Position numbers and translations under genes: made by a program
The notes under the pieces: generated by a model
What the model saw: only the letters and a program-made list of their open reading frames with translations
Told to the model about the DNA's origin: nothing
Database searches by the model: none
Part shown: positions 1 through 7,030 of the stretch, piece by piece
Position numbering within the stretch: position 1 is the first letter of the stretch
Layout: every line of letters starts with the position of its first letter
Source: Betaproteobacteria bacterium
Lineage (GTDB): Bacteria; Pseudomonadota; Gammaproteobacteria; Burkholderiales; Rhodocyclaceae
Direction: 5' to 3'
Assembly (NCBI GenBank): GCA_016880375.1
Contig: JAEHDO010000327.1
Span: forward strand, 1 to 10,716
DNA length: 10,716 nucleotides

Positions 1-1733
1 AGGATGTTGTAGATGTCCTGGTGCGCCTTCTCGATCTCGTCGAGCAGCAGCACGGCATGCGGCTTCTTGGTGATGGCTTCGGTGAGCTGGCCGCCCTGGT
101 CGAAGCCGACGTAGCCGGGCGGCGCGCCGATCAGGCGCGAGACGGCATGCCGCTCCATGTATTCCGACATGTCGAAGCGCACCAGCTCGATGCCCATGCA
201 ATAGGCGAGCTGGCGGGCGACTTCGGTCTTGCCGACGCCGGTCGGGCCGGAGAAGAGGAAGCTGCCGATCGGCTTCGACGGATTGCCGAGGCCGGAACGC
301 GACATCTTGATGGCTTTCGTCAGCGCCTCGATGGCCTTGTCCTGGCCGAACACCACGGATTTCAGGTCGCGGTCGAGGTTTCTCAGCGCGGCGCGGTCGT
401 CGGTCGACACGTGCTGCGAGGGCACGCGCGCGATCTTGGCGACGATCTCTTCGATCTCCGTCTTGCCGATGACCTTCTTCTGCTTCGATTTCGGCAGGAT
501 GCGCTGCGCCGCGCCGGCCTCGTCGATGACGTCGATGGCCTTGTCGGGCAGGTGGCGGTCGCTGATGTAGCGCGCCGAGAGCTCGGCGGCGCTGGAAATG
601 GCGGTGGCCGAGTACTTCACGCCGTGGTGCTGCTCGAAGCGCGTCTTCAGGCCCTTGAGGATGGAAACAGTCTCCTCGATGGAGGGCTCGTTCACGTCGA
701 TCTTCTGGAAGCGCCGCGAAAGAGCGTGGTCCTTCTCGAAGACACCGCGGTATTCGGTATAGGTGGTGGCGCCGATGCACTTCATCTGGCCGGAGGCGAG
801 GGCAGGCTTCAGCAGGTTCGAGGCGTCCAGCGTCCCGCCCGAGGCGGCGCCGGCGCCGATCAGGGTATGGATCTCGTCGATGAAGAGGATGGCGTTGTGG
901 TTTTCCACCAGCTGCTTCAGCACCGCCTTCAGCCGCTGCTCGAAATCGCCGCGGTACTTGGTGCCGGCCAGCAGGGCGCCCATGTCGAGGGCGTATATCT
1001 GGGCATGCGCCAGGATCTCCGGCACGCGGCCTTCGACGATGCGCCGCGCCAGGCCCTCGGCGATGGCGGTCTTGCCGACGCCGGCCTCGCCGACCAGCAG
1101 CGGGTTGTTCTTGCGCCGGCGGCAGAGGGTCTGGATGACGCGTTCAAGCTCACGGTCGCGGCCGATGAGCGGATCGATCTTGCCAATCAGGGCCTGGGCG
1201 TTGAGATTCTGCGTGTAGTTCTCCAGCGCGCCGCCGGCCTGCTGTCCTTCCTGCTCCTGTTCCTGTTGTTCGCCCTCGCTGCGGGTGCCGCCCTGCGCCG
1301 GCGCCTTGGTGACGCCGTGCGAAATGAAGTTGACCACGTCGAGGCGGGTGATGCCCTGGCGCTGCAGGAAATAGACGGCGTGGGAGTCCTTCTCGCCGAA
1401 AATGGCGACGAGAACGTTGGCGCCGGTCACCTCCTTCTTGCCGGAGGACTGCACGTGCAGGATGGCGCGCTGGATGACGCGCTGAAAGCCCAGCGTCGGC
1501 TGGGTGTCGATTTCATCGGTACCGGCGACGGTTGGCGTGTGCTCGGTGATGAAGGCGATCAACTCCTTCCTGAGCTCCTCGATGTTGGCGGCGCAGGCGC
1601 GCAAGACCTCGGCGGCAGAGGGGTTGTCGAGCAGGGCCAGCAGCAGGTGCTCCACGGTAATGAACTCGTGGCGCTTTTGCCTGGCTTCGACAAAGGCCAT
1701 GTGCAGACTGACTTCCAATTCCTGCGCAATCAT
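1..1733 (-). CDS. clpA: ATP-dependent Clp protease ATP-binding subunit ClpA (C-terminus beyond window)
   Basis: ClpA is the AAA+ unfoldase that feeds substrates to the ClpP peptidase in the cytoplasm. The visible 577 codons show, in order, a Clp N-domain (about 1-143), a Gln/Glu-rich linker (about 144-170), AAA domain D1 and most of D2. D1 has Walker A GEAGVGKT (K221) and Walker B ILFIDE (E287). D2 has Walker A GPTGVGKT (K502) and Walker B VLLLDE (E566). All four key residues sit one position later than in E. coli ClpA, so the frame is intact and about 180 residues are missing off the left edge. There is no ClpB-type middle domain. The ATG at 1733 is one base after the clpS stop. Its GGAGG ribosome site (1743-1747) lies inside the last clpS codons, so the two genes form one operon with coupled translation. 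The adjoining clpS rules out ClpC or ClpB. Confidence 0.97.
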   Translation of the reverse strand, partial: MIAQELEVSLHMAFVEARQKRHEFITVEHLLLALLDNPSAAEVLRACAANIEELRKELIAFITEHTPTVAGTDEIDTQPTLGFQRVIQRAILHVQSSGKKEVTGANVLVAIFGEKDSHAVYFLQRQGITRLDVVNFISHGVTKAPAQGGTRSEGEQQEQEQEGQQAGGALENYTQNLNAQALIGKIDPLIGRDRELERVIQTLCRRRKNNPLLVGEAGVGKTAIAEGLARRIVEGRVPEILAHAQIYALDMGALLAGTKYRGDFEQRLKAVLKQLVENHNAILFIDEIHTLIGAGAASGGTLDASNLLKPALASGQMKCIGATTYTEYRGVFEKDHALSRRFQKIDVNEPSIEETVSILKGLKTRFEQHHGVKYSATAISSAAELSARYISDRHLPDKAIDVIDEAGAAQRILPKSKQKKVIGKTEIEEIVAKIARVPSQHVSTDDRAALRNLDRDLKSVVFGQDKAIEALTKAIKMSRSGLGNPSKPIGSFLFSGPTGVGKTEVARQLAYCMGIELVRFDMSEYMERHAVSRLIGAPPGYVGFDQGGQLTEAITKKPHAVLLLDEIEKAHQDIYNI

Positions 1734-1734
1734 T

Positions 1735-2043
1735 TCAGATTTCCTCCATCACGCACGCCAGCGGATGCTGGTGCTCCCGGGCGTAGCCGGTCACCAGTTC
1801 AACCTTGGTGGCGGCCATATCCCGCGGAAAGACGCCGCATACCCCAACGCCTTCCCTGTGCACTTTGAGCATGATTCGCGTCGATTGTTCGCGACTCATG
1901 CCGAAAAATTTTTGCAGCACGACAACCACAAACTCCATTGGAGTGTAATCGTCATTTAACAGCAAAACCTTGAACAGCGGTGGCGGCTTGGTTTTGGTCC
2001 GCTCCGCTTCGAGCACCGATTCGCTCTGCTTGCGCGTAGCCAT
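1735..2043 (-). CDS. clpS: ATP-dependent Clp protease adaptor ClpS
   Basis: ClpS (102 aa) is the N-degron adaptor that binds the ClpA N-domain and delivers proteins with destabilising N-terminal residues to ClpAP. The flexible N-terminal tail (1-22) is followed by the conserved core starting at [17 protein letters not shown]30 and D31 (start of the NDDYTPMEF motif) and H62 (in KVHREG) are the expected N-degron pocket residues. The ICGVF-like strand (here VCGVF, 68-72) and the C-terminal ARE-x3-HPL motif are present. Length matches the family (about 100-106 aa). It is the first gene of the clpS-clpA operon. No Shine-Dalgarno sequence is visible before this ATG, and a -10-like hexamer lies only 7 bases upstream, so translation may be leaderless. 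The start is kept because the N-terminus MATRKQ resembles other betaproteobacterial ClpS proteins (recalled, not searched). Confidence 0.97.
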   Translation of the reverse strand: MATRKQSESVLEAERTKTKPPPLFKVLLLNDDYTPMEFVVVVLQKFFGMSREQSTRIMLKVHREGVGVCGVFPRDMAATKVELVTGYAREHQHPLACVMEEI

Positions 2044-2049
2044 GATTCA

Positions 2050-2077
2050 ATTCTAATCACACTGCGCGATTCTGCAA
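2050..2077 (-). promoter_or_regulatory. Candidate clpS-clpA promoter, possibly giving a leaderless mRNA
   Basis: Read on the minus strand, TTGCAG (2077-2072), a 16-base spacer and TAGAAT (2055-2050) resemble a sigma-70 promoter with a good -10 (5 of 6) and a weak -35 (3 of 6). Transcription would begin near 2044-2042, at the clpS ATG itself. The overlapping palindrome GCAAGCTTGC (2074-2083) could be an operator or chance. This is inferred from position and consensus only. Confidence 0.35.
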
Positions 2078-2180
2078 GCTTGCGAGCAAGAGGCAATTCG
2101 CGTGGCAATTACCTGTCTGGGCACCGTGCCGAAAAGCCACAATTTGCTGTCATGCAGCATCGAAAAACCCCGCAAAACCC

Positions 2181-2210
2181 TTGACGCGTTGCATTTGATT
2201 GGCGTAAAAA
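2181..2210 (+). promoter_or_regulatory. Candidate sigma-70 promoter of the cold-shock gene
   Basis: TTGACG (2181-2186, 5 of 6 to the -35 consensus), an 18-base spacer and TAAAAA (2205-2210, 4 of 6 to the -10) form the best plus-strand promoter in the gap. A start near 2217 would give a 5' leader of about 157 nt. Long leaders of this size are characteristic of cspA-type cold-inducible mRNAs. No exact E. coli cold-box sequence was recognised. Confidence 0.45.
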
Positions 2211-2317
2211 TCAATGCGTGTTTGTCACAAAGTCTATGCAATACCGTCGGTTGGCCGCTGCGTTTCTTCCTGATTCCTGCTTCGCCCCGTGGTTTCGCGT
2301 GCTTTAGAAACAAACAT

Positions 2318-2343
2318 CCGGGCTCTCCGCGCGAGCGGCCCGG
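2318..2343 (+). other. GC-rich hairpin in the cold-shock mRNA leader
   Basis: The arms CCGGGC (2318-2323) and GCCCGG (2338-2343) are perfectly complementary. An inner CTC/GAG pairing (2325-2327 with 2333-2335) can extend the stem. It ends 17 bases before the strong ribosome site AGGAAAGAGG (2361-2370). There is no T run after it, so it is not an intrinsic terminator. It may structure the leader and influence translation with temperature, which is an inference. Confidence 0.5.
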
Positions 2344-2373
2344 CCAGGACGTTTAACACGAGGAAAGAGGTTT

Positions 2374-2577
2374 ATGGCAACAGGTACCGTGAAGTGGTTC
2401 AACGACGCCAAGGGTTTCGGATTCATCACGCCGGATGACGGCAGCGAGGATCTGTTTGCCCATTTCTCTGCTATCCAGATGGGCGGATTCAAGACGCTCA
2501 AGGAGGGGCAGAAAGTCTCCTTCGAAGTAACGCAAGGCCCGAAAGGCAAGCAGGCCTCGAATATCCAGGCTGCCTGA
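2374..2577 (+). CDS. Cold-shock domain protein, CspA/CspD family
   Basis: This 67-aa protein is a single cold-shock domain, a five-stranded OB fold that binds single-stranded RNA/DNA and melts RNA structure. RNP1 is KGFGFI (13-18) and the RNP2-like segment is DLFAHF (26-31). The opening GTVKWFN and the closing QGPKGKQAS are family hallmarks. The start is fixed by a purine-rich ribosome site, AGGAAAGAGG (2361-2370), 3 bases before the ATG. The segment FAH-S-IQM-G-TLK-GQ resembles E. coli CspD as well as CspA. In E. coli cspD also lies divergent to clpS-clpA, so by neighbourhood this may be the cspD-position orthologue. No gene symbol is given because small Csp paralogues cannot be told apart safely. 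Its transcript likely ends at the terminators that follow. Confidence 0.95.
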   Translation: MATGTVKWFNDAKGFGFITPDDGSEDLFAHFSAIQMGGFKTLKEGQKVSFEVTQGPKGKQASNIQAA

Positions 2578-2635
2578 GGTGGTTTGGGCCGGTTGCGGGT
2601 ACGCTCGTTGCCGGCCGTGTAATCCGGATTTGCGG

Positions 2636-2670
2636 AAGCCCGTTCCCTTTGCGGGGTGCGGGCTTTTTTT
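2636..2670 (+). terminator. Intrinsic terminator of the cold-shock gene
   Basis: The arms AAGCCCG (2636-2642) and CGGGCTT (2659-2665) pair perfectly, with a possible inner CCC/GGG pairing, and lead into a run of seven T (2664-2670). It begins 59 bases after the cold-shock stop codon. Confidence 0.8.
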
Positions 2671-2683
2671 CCCAGGCTGAGGC

Positions 2684-2719
2684 AAAAAAAGAGGCCGGAG
2701 AACTCCGGCCTCTTTTTTT
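2684..2719. terminator. Bidirectional intrinsic terminator between convergent csp and icd-CBS operons
   Basis: A perfect inverted repeat, GAGGCCGGAG (2691-2700) and CTCCGGCCTC (2703-2712), is flanked by seven A on the left (2684-2690) and seven T on the right (2713-2719). It can therefore terminate transcripts on both strands. It lies 21 bases beyond the stop codon of the CBS-domain gene and serves as a second, backup terminator for the cold-shock gene. Confidence 0.92.
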
Positions 2720-2733
2720 GGCACAGGCCGGTG

Positions 2734-3138
2734 TCAGGCGCCGGGACCCCAGCCGGACTGCTCGACAAGGCGGAACAGATCTGCCTCGGTGACGATGCCG
2801 AGCGGATGGCCGTTTTCCATGACGACGATGCGGCGGATACCGTTGTTCATCATCTGCCGTGCGACTTGCAGCAGCGGCGTGTCGCGCGTGCAGGTGATGA
2901 GGTAGCGATTGGCGATCTCGTCCACCGTCATGCCGCCCGGCCGACGGTTGGGCACGATGATTTTCCGCAGCACGTCGCGCTTGGTCATGATGCCCCACTC
3001 GCCCTCGGCGTTCGGTTCGACCAGTATGGCGTTCAGGCCATGCTCGCGCATGACGTGCATGGCCGAATCCACGGTTTCCCCGCCGCCGACCATCTGGAAG
3101 GGCGACATGATCGCGCCGACGTTGCGCTCCAACTTCAT
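2734..3138 (-). CDS. Small two-CBS-domain protein
   Basis: This 134-aa protein consists of a tandem CBS pair (Bateman module) and no other domain. CBS1 spans about 5-62 (VGAIMSPFQMV ... GIMTKRDVLRKII) and CBS2 about 70-126 (MTVDEIANRYLITC ... GIVTEADLFRLVE). Both end in the typical G-I-[VM]-T-x-x-D signature. CBS pairs usually bind adenine nucleotides or related ligands and report energy state. Stand-alone pairs often act on a partner protein, and the partner here is unknown. The gene follows icd by 14 bases on the same strand, with an AAGG ribosome-site candidate overlapping the icd stop codon, and ends at the bidirectional terminator. It is thus almost certainly co-transcribed with icd. The start at 3138 is chosen because the longer upstream frame merely shadows icd and the domain begins right after MKLERN. 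A link to isocitrate metabolism is inferred from position only. Confidence 0.9.
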   Translation of the reverse strand: MKLERNVGAIMSPFQMVGGGETVDSAMHVMREHGLNAILVEPNAEGEWGIMTKRDVLRKIIVPNRRPGGMTVDEIANRYLITCTRDTPLLQVARQMMNNGIRRIVVMENGHPLGIVTEADLFRLVEQSGWGPGA

Positions 3139-3152
3139 CGTGTTCGCCAGCC

Positions 3153-4400
3153 TTACATCCTGTCGATCATCGCCTGGCCGAAGGCCGAGCACTTGACCTC
3201 GGTGGCGCCCTCCATCAGGCGCGCGAAGTCGTAGGTGACGATCTTGTCGGCGATGGCGGCTTCCATTGAACGGATGATCAGGTCGGCGGCTTCCTTCCAG
3301 CCCAGGTGACGCAGCATCATTTCCGCGGAAAGGATGAGCGAACCGGGGTTCACGTAGTCCTTGCCGGCATACTTCGGCGCGGTGCCATGGGTGGCTTCGA
3401 AGCAGGCGTACTGGTCGGAGATGTTGGCGCCGGGCGCGATGCCGATGCCGCCGACCTGGGCCGCCAGGGCGTCGGAAATGTAGTCGCCGTTGAGGTTCAG
3501 CGTGGCGATCACGTCGTACTCGGCCGGGCGCAGCAGGATCTGCTGCAGGAAGGCGTCGGCGATCATGTCCTTGATCACCATGTCGCGGCCGGTCTTCGGG
3601 TTCTTCAGGGTGCACCACGGGCCGCCGTCGAGCAGCTTGGCGCCGAACTCCTTCTGCGCCACTTCGTAGCTCCAGTCGCGGAAGGCGCCCTCGGTATACT
3701 TCTGGATATTGCCCTTGTGCACGATGGTCACCGACTTGCGGTCATTGTCGATGGCGTACTTGATCGCGGCGCGCATCAGGCGGGAAGTGCCCTCGCGCGA
3801 AACCGGCTTGATGCCGATGCCGGAGGTGTTCGGGAAGCGGATCTTCTTGACCCCCATCTCCTCCTGCAGGAACTTGATGAGCTTCTTGCAGTTGTCGGTT
3901 TCGGCGGCCCATTCGATGCCGGCGTAGATGTCTTCCGTGTTCTCGCGGTAGATCACCATGTCGACCTTGCTCGGGTCCTTGAGCGGGCTGGGCACGCCCT
4001 TGAAGTAGCGCACCGGGCGCACGCACTGGTAGAGGTCGAGTTCCTGGCGCAGGGCGACGTTGAGCGAGCGGATGCCGCCGCCGACCGGCGTGGTCATCGG
4101 GCCCTTGATGGAGACGGAATATTCCTTGAGCAGGCTCAGCGTCTCTTCGGACAGCCAGACGTCGCCGCCGTATTTCTGCGTCGATTTTTCCCCGGCGTAC
4201 ACTTCCATCCAGTGGATCTTCTTCTTGCCGCCGTAGGCCTTGGCCACCGCCGCGTCGACCACCTTGAGCATCACCGGCGAGATGTCCACGCCGATGCCGT
4301 CGCCTTCGATGTAGGGGATGATCGGATTGTCCGGTACCGGCTGACCCGGAATGATTTTTGCGCCGCCCTGGGGAATCGTTACAATAGAATTCGCACCCAT
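3153..4400 (-). CDS. icd: Isocitrate dehydrogenase, NADP-dependent
   Basis: Icd oxidatively decarboxylates isocitrate to 2-oxoglutarate in the TCA cycle, making NADPH in the cytoplasm. The 415-aa length and numbering run one residue short of E. coli Icd throughout. S112, in [13 protein letters not shown], is the serine that AceK phosphorylates. Catalytic Y159 and K229 and metal ligands D282 and D306 are present. The NADP-specifying residues K343 and Y344 (APKYAG), Y390 and R394 are conserved, so the NADP assignment is firm. A GGAG ribosome site (4406-4409) lies 5 bases before the ATG. The gene heads an operon with the CBS-domain protein and is divergent from aceK, its own regulator. Intact S112 plus adjoining aceK implies that flux at the isocitrate branch point is switched by reversible phosphorylation when the glyoxylate shunt is used. 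The shunt enzymes are not in this window. Confidence 0.98.
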   Translation of the reverse strand: MGANSIVTIPQGGAKIIPGQPVPDNPIIPYIEGDGIGVDISPVMLKVVDAAVAKAYGGKKKIHWMEVYAGEKSTQKYGGDVWLSEETLSLLKEYSVSIKGPMTTPVGGGIRSLNVALRQELDLYQCVRPVRYFKGVPSPLKDPSKVDMVIYRENTEDIYAGIEWAAETDNCKKLIKFLQEEMGVKKIRFPNTSGIGIKPVSREGTSRLMRAAIKYAIDNDRKSVTIVHKGNIQKYTEGAFRDWSYEVAQKEFGAKLLDGGPWCTLKNPKTGRDMVIKDMIADAFLQQILLRPAEYDVIATLNLNGDYISDALAAQVGGIGIAPGANISDQYACFEATHGTAPKYAGKDYVNPGSLILSAEMMLRHLGWKEAADLIIRSMEAAIADKIVTYDFARLMEGATEVKCSAFGQAMIDRM

Positions 4401-4503
4401 TTCAACTCCATCTTCCTAGTGGTTTGGTGAAGCGCTATGCCGGCGGTGTGTCGAGCCCTGGATGGCTGCGGCAGTGTCGAACGAGCCAGCCTTATAAACA
4501 AAT

Positions 4504-4532
4504 ATTATCCGTCATTCCGTTTCTTTTTGCCA
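4504..4532 (-). promoter_or_regulatory. Candidate icd promoter
   Basis: On the minus strand, TGGCAA (4532-4527), a 17-base spacer and GATAAT (4509-4504) give a strong -10 (5 of 6) with a weak -35 (3 of 6). Transcription would begin near 4497, leaving a leader of about 97 nt before icd. A weak -35 suggests that an activator may be needed. The surrounding A/T-rich patch (about 4491-4510) supports promoter function. Confidence 0.4.
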
Positions 4533-4561
4533 GCATCCCTCGCTGACGGGATCGTAACGTC

Positions 4562-4591
4562 TTGGCGCTCTAGGCGATTTCCCGGTATGCT
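4562..4591 (+). promoter_or_regulatory. Candidate aceK-rluE promoter
   Basis: TTGGCG (4562-4567, 4 of 6), an 18-base spacer and TATGCT (4586-4591, 4 of 6) form a plausible but modest sigma-70 promoter, with a start near 4598 and a leader of about 25 nt. No strong Shine-Dalgarno sequence precedes the aceK ATG, so expression is probably low, as suits a regulatory enzyme. Confidence 0.35.
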
Positions 4592-4623
4592 GTTTTTCCT
4601 TGCGCTGCAACATCAGATAAAAC

Positions 4624-6417
4624 ATGGAAATACCCGCAGGCGAAAACCCCCTGGCCCAAGCCATCGCACAAACCCTGCTAGACGGCTTCAACAGGCACTA
4701 TCGCCTGTTTAGCGAAAGCAGCGCGCAAGCCAAACCCCGTTTTGAATCCGGCGACTGGCTCGGCGTGCAGCGTGCCGTGCGCGAACGCATAGCCTTCTAC
4801 GACGAGCGGGTGAACGAAAACGTCAGCCTGCTTCGCGAGCAATTTCAGGCCGAGAACATCGACGACAACACCTGGCAGCTGGCGAAGCTGCTCTATATCG
4901 GCCTGCTGACCAATCACAAACAGCCTGAACTGGCAGAGACCTTCTTCAACTCGGTCTTCTGCAAGATCATGCACCGGACGTATTTTCAAAACGACTTCAT
5001 CTTCGTGCGCCCCGCCGTTTCGACGGAGTTCATCGAATCCGATCCGCCCGCCTACCGCAGTTATTACCCCAACAAAAAAGGGTTGCGTCAGGCCATCCGC
5101 GACATCTGCGCCGACTTCGGCTGGCAGTGCGCTTTCGCCAATCTGGAGCGGGATGTCGAGAATGTGATCAGCGCCGTCATTCTGCAGATGGGCGGCCGCT
5201 TGCCTGCTGCGGAGGCCAACTTCCAGATCCAGGTGCTGCATTCGGCCTTCTACCGCAACAAGGCAGCCTATATCGTCGGCACGGCGGTCAACGGCGACTA
5301 CGAGTACCCCTTCGTCGTGCCGGTGCTGCACGACGCGAAAGGGCGCCTGTTTCTCGACGCCATCCTGCTCGACTCGGCCCAGATCCGCACCCTCTTCAGC
5401 CTGAGCCGTGCCTACTTCATGGTGGACATGGAAGTGCCCTCGGCTTATGTCGATTTCCTCTCCGGCCTGATGCCGCACAAGCCGGCGGCAGAGCTGTACA
5501 CCATGCTTGGCCTGGCCAAGCAGGGCAAGACCATGTTCTTCCGCGACCTGATTCACCACCTGCGCCACTCGCAGGATGAGTTCGTCATTGCCCCAGGCAT
5601 TCCGGGCATGGTCATGAGCGTGTTTACCCTGCCGTCGTTTCCCTATGTCTTCAAGGTGATTCGCGACGTCTTCGCACCGGCCAAGGACGTGGATCACGCC
5701 ACGGTCAAGGCAAAGTACGTGCTGGTCAAGCAGCACGACCGTGTCGGGCGCATGGCCGACACGCTGGAGTTTTCCAATGTCGCCCTGCCCAGGAGGCGCT
5801 TCAGCACCGAGTTGCTGTCGGAGCTGCGCAAGGAGTGCGCGTCCCTGCTGGAGGAAAACGACAACGAGATCGTCATCCACCACGTCTACATCGAACGGCG
5901 CATGAAGCCGCTCAATCTCTACCTCGACAGCGCCGACGAGGAGAAGCGCGAAGCGGCCATCATGGAGTACGGCAATGCCATCAAGGAGCTGGCCTACGCC
6001 AACATCTTCCCCGGAGACATGCTGTTCAAGAATTTCGGCATCACCCGCTTCGGTCGCGTGGTGTTCTACGACTACGACGAGATCGAATACATGACGGACT
6101 GCAATTTCCGCCACATTCCGCCGCCCCCCAATCCCGAGGCGGAGATGTCGGGCGAAGTCTGGTACTCGGTCGGGCGCAACGACGTCTTTCCCGAGGAGTT
6201 CGGCACTTTCCTGCTCGGCAATCCGGAGACGCGGCGCGTGTTCATGAAGCACCATGCCGACCTGCTGCAGCCGGATTTCTGGCAGCAGACCAAGCAGAAG
6301 ATTCTCGACGGCTTCGTTCCCGATTTTTTCCCCTATCCCGAGGAGATGCGCTTCTGCCGCATGTTCGCCGGCGACTGCATGCCTGAAGCACAGACACGAA
6401 CGGCTGAAGCGGCGTGA
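4624..6417 (+). CDS. aceK: Isocitrate dehydrogenase kinase/phosphatase AceK
   Basis: AceK is a cytoplasmic bifunctional enzyme. It phosphorylates Icd on the conserved serine to shut it off during growth on acetate or fatty acids, and dephosphorylates it when the TCA cycle is needed. The 597-aa protein has the N-terminal regulatory half (about 1-320) and a C-terminal kinase-like domain. Visible motifs are the ATP-recognition loop AP-GIPGMVM (323-331), ATP-binding K344 (E. coli K336), HDRVGRMAD with D379 (E. coli D371), [13 protein letters not shown] with D465 and N470, and VFYDYDEI with D483. These numbers are all eight above E. coli, so both catalytic activities should be intact. The ATG is chosen because [19 protein letters not shown] aligns with the E. 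coli N-terminus. Upstream the ribosome site is poor. It is divergent from icd rather than in an aceBAK operon as in E. coli, and overlaps rluE by GTGA. Confidence 0.97.
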   Translation: MEIPAGENPLAQAIAQTLLDGFNRHYRLFSESSAQAKPRFESGDWLGVQRAVRERIAFYDERVNENVSLLREQFQAENIDDNTWQLAKLLYIGLLTNHKQPELAETFFNSVFCKIMHRTYFQNDFIFVRPAVSTEFIESDPPAYRSYYPNKKGLRQAIRDICADFGWQCAFANLERDVENVISAVILQMGGRLPAAEANFQIQVLHSAFYRNKAAYIVGTAVNGDYEYPFVVPVLHDAKGRLFLDAILLDSAQIRTLFSLSRAYFMVDMEVPSAYVDFLSGLMPHKPAAELYTMLGLAKQGKTMFFRDLIHHLRHSQDEFVIAPGIPGMVMSVFTLPSFPYVFKVIRDVFAPAKDVDHATVKAKYVLVKQHDRVGRMADTLEFSNVALPRRRFSTELLSELRKECASLLEENDNEIVIHHVYIERRMKPLNLYLDSADEEKREAAIMEYGNAIKELAYANIFPGDMLFKNFGITRFGRVVFYDYDEIEYMTDCNFRHIPPPPNPEAEMSGEVWYSVGRNDVFPEEFGTFLLGNPETRRVFMKHHADLLQPDFWQQTKQKILDGFVPDFFPYPEEMRFCRMFAGDCMPEAQTRTAEAA

Positions 6418-6965
6418 GCCGTCTGGTCCTTTTTAACAAGCCCTACGGCGTCCTCAGCCAGTTCACACCCGAGGCGGGGCACCGCTGCCTCGCCGACTTC
6501 ATTTCCGTGCCCGGCGTATATGCTGCCGGCCGGCTCGACGCCGACAGCGAGGGCCTGCTTCTGCTCACCGACGACGGTAGCCTGCAGAAGCGCATCGCCG
6601 ATCCGCAGCACAGGCTGCCCAAGACCTATTGGGCACAAGTCGAAGGCGAGCCGGCCGAGGCGGCACTGCAGCGGCTGCGGCAGGGCGTTGACCTCGGCGA
6701 TTTCGTCACGCGGCCCTGCGAGGCGGCGCGCATCGCCGAGCCTGCCGGCCTTTGGCCGCGCGATCCGCCGATCCGGCAACGCAAGCACATTCCGACCGCG
6801 TGGCTGGAAATCGTCCTGCGCGAGGGCAAGAACCGCCAGGTACGGCGCATGACGGCGAAAATCGGGCATCCCACGCTGCGCCTGGTGCGCATTTCAATCG
6901 GGCCGTTTTCGCTGGCAGGATTGCAGCCCGGCGAATGGCGCGAGGCGGATTCGATGCCGCTTTGA
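6414..6965 (+). CDS. rluE: 23S rRNA pseudouridine synthase RluE (RsuA family)
   Basis: This 183-aa protein belongs to the RsuA/RluB/E/F family. E. coli RluE converts U2457 of 23S rRNA to pseudouridine. The catalytic motif [14 protein letters not shown] (39-52) contains the nucleophile D42. The C-terminal [10 protein letters not shown] and the [12 protein letters not shown] opening match RluE closely, as does [15 protein letters not shown]. There is no N-terminal S4 domain, also as in RluE. It starts with GTG at 6414, overlapping the aceK stop by 4 bases (GTGA). No clear ribosome site is present, so translation is probably coupled to aceK. In E. coli rluE sits next to icd, so the closeness of rluE and icd here seems an old arrangement with aceK in between. 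The stop codon lies inside the FNR-like box that precedes the next operon. Confidence 0.93.
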   Translation: MSRLVLFNKPYGVLSQFTPEAGHRCLADFISVPGVYAAGRLDADSEGLLLLTDDGSLQKRIADPQHRLPKTYWAQVEGEPAEAALQRLRQGVDLGDFVTRPCEAARIAEPAGLWPRDPPIRQRKHIPTAWLEIVLREGKNRQVRRMTAKIGHPTLRLVRISIGPFSLAGLQPGEWREADSMPL

Positions 6966-6975
6966 CATGCATCAA
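6962..6975 (+). promoter_or_regulatory. FNR/ANR-type binding site
   Basis: TTGAC-ATGC-ATCAA matches the FNR/ANR consensus TTGAT-N4-ATCAA at 9 of 10 positions. It overlaps the rluE stop codon and lies 55 bases upstream of the cytochrome start codon. The consensus is established for oxygen-sensing CRP/FNR-family activators. That this site is bound here is inferred. Other CRP/FNR family members (Dnr/Nnr types) recognise very similar boxes. Confidence 0.72.
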
Positions 6976-6996
6976 TGTCTCGATGGAGCCTGCTTT

Positions 6997-7009
6997 CAGA
7001 ATTCCAATG
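6997..7009 (+). promoter_or_regulatory. -10 element and predicted start of the FNR-activated respiratory operon
   Basis: CAGAAT (6997-7002) matches 4 of 6 to the -10 consensus. A start near 7009 would place the centre of the FNR-like box (6968.5) at about -40.5, essentially the -41.5 spacing of class II FNR promoters, in which the box replaces the -35. The leader would be about 22 nt, with only a weak purine-rich ribosome site (GAAGAG, 7009-7014). Confidence 0.5.
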
Positions 7010-7030
7010 AAGAGATCGTGGATTGACTGA

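Larger units (their letters stand above)
2044..2373. other. Divergent intergenic region between clpS and the cold-shock gene
   Basis: This 330-bp stretch has no convincing gene. A small open frame on the plus strand (2102-2356) has no family resemblance and no good ribosome site. The region holds a candidate clpS promoter close to the clpS start, a candidate sigma-70 promoter for the cold-shock gene near 2181-2210, and a GC-rich hairpin just before the cold-shock ribosome site. It is richer in A/T than the flanking genes, as expected for a regulatory region. Confidence 0.7.

Noticed and set aside
21..1868. 615-codon open frame on the plus strand opposite clpA
   Set aside because: It is exactly antisense to the clear clpA/clpS frames, has no recognisable motif and low-complexity Leu/Ala/Asp/Arg/Gly composition typical of antisense frames in GC-rich genes.
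2318..2343. Hairpin considered as an intrinsic terminator for an upstream transcript
   Set aside because: No T run follows the stem, and it sits immediately before a ribosome site, which fits a leader structure better.
2102..2356. 84-codon open frame between clpS and the cold-shock gene
   Set aside because: No family resemblance and no clear ribosome site, and it overlaps the promoter and leader elements expected there.
3139..3618. In-frame upstream extension of the CBS-domain frame into icd
   Set aside because: The sequence is a shadow of icd in another frame; the CBS domain begins right after the ATG at 3138.
3306..4430. 374-codon plus-strand open frame opposite icd
   Set aside because: Composition rich in Val, Asp, His, Arg and Leu without any domain. 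The opposite strand encodes a full-length Icd with all active-site residues.
4678..6255. 525-codon minus-strand open frame opposite aceK
   Set aside because: Antisense shadow of a complete AceK, with no motif and no ribosome site.
6962..6967. TTGACA read as a perfect sigma-70 -35 box
   Set aside because: No acceptable -10 lies 15-19 bases downstream (GGAGCC at the 17-base spacing). The same bases make better sense as the left half of an FNR-type box.
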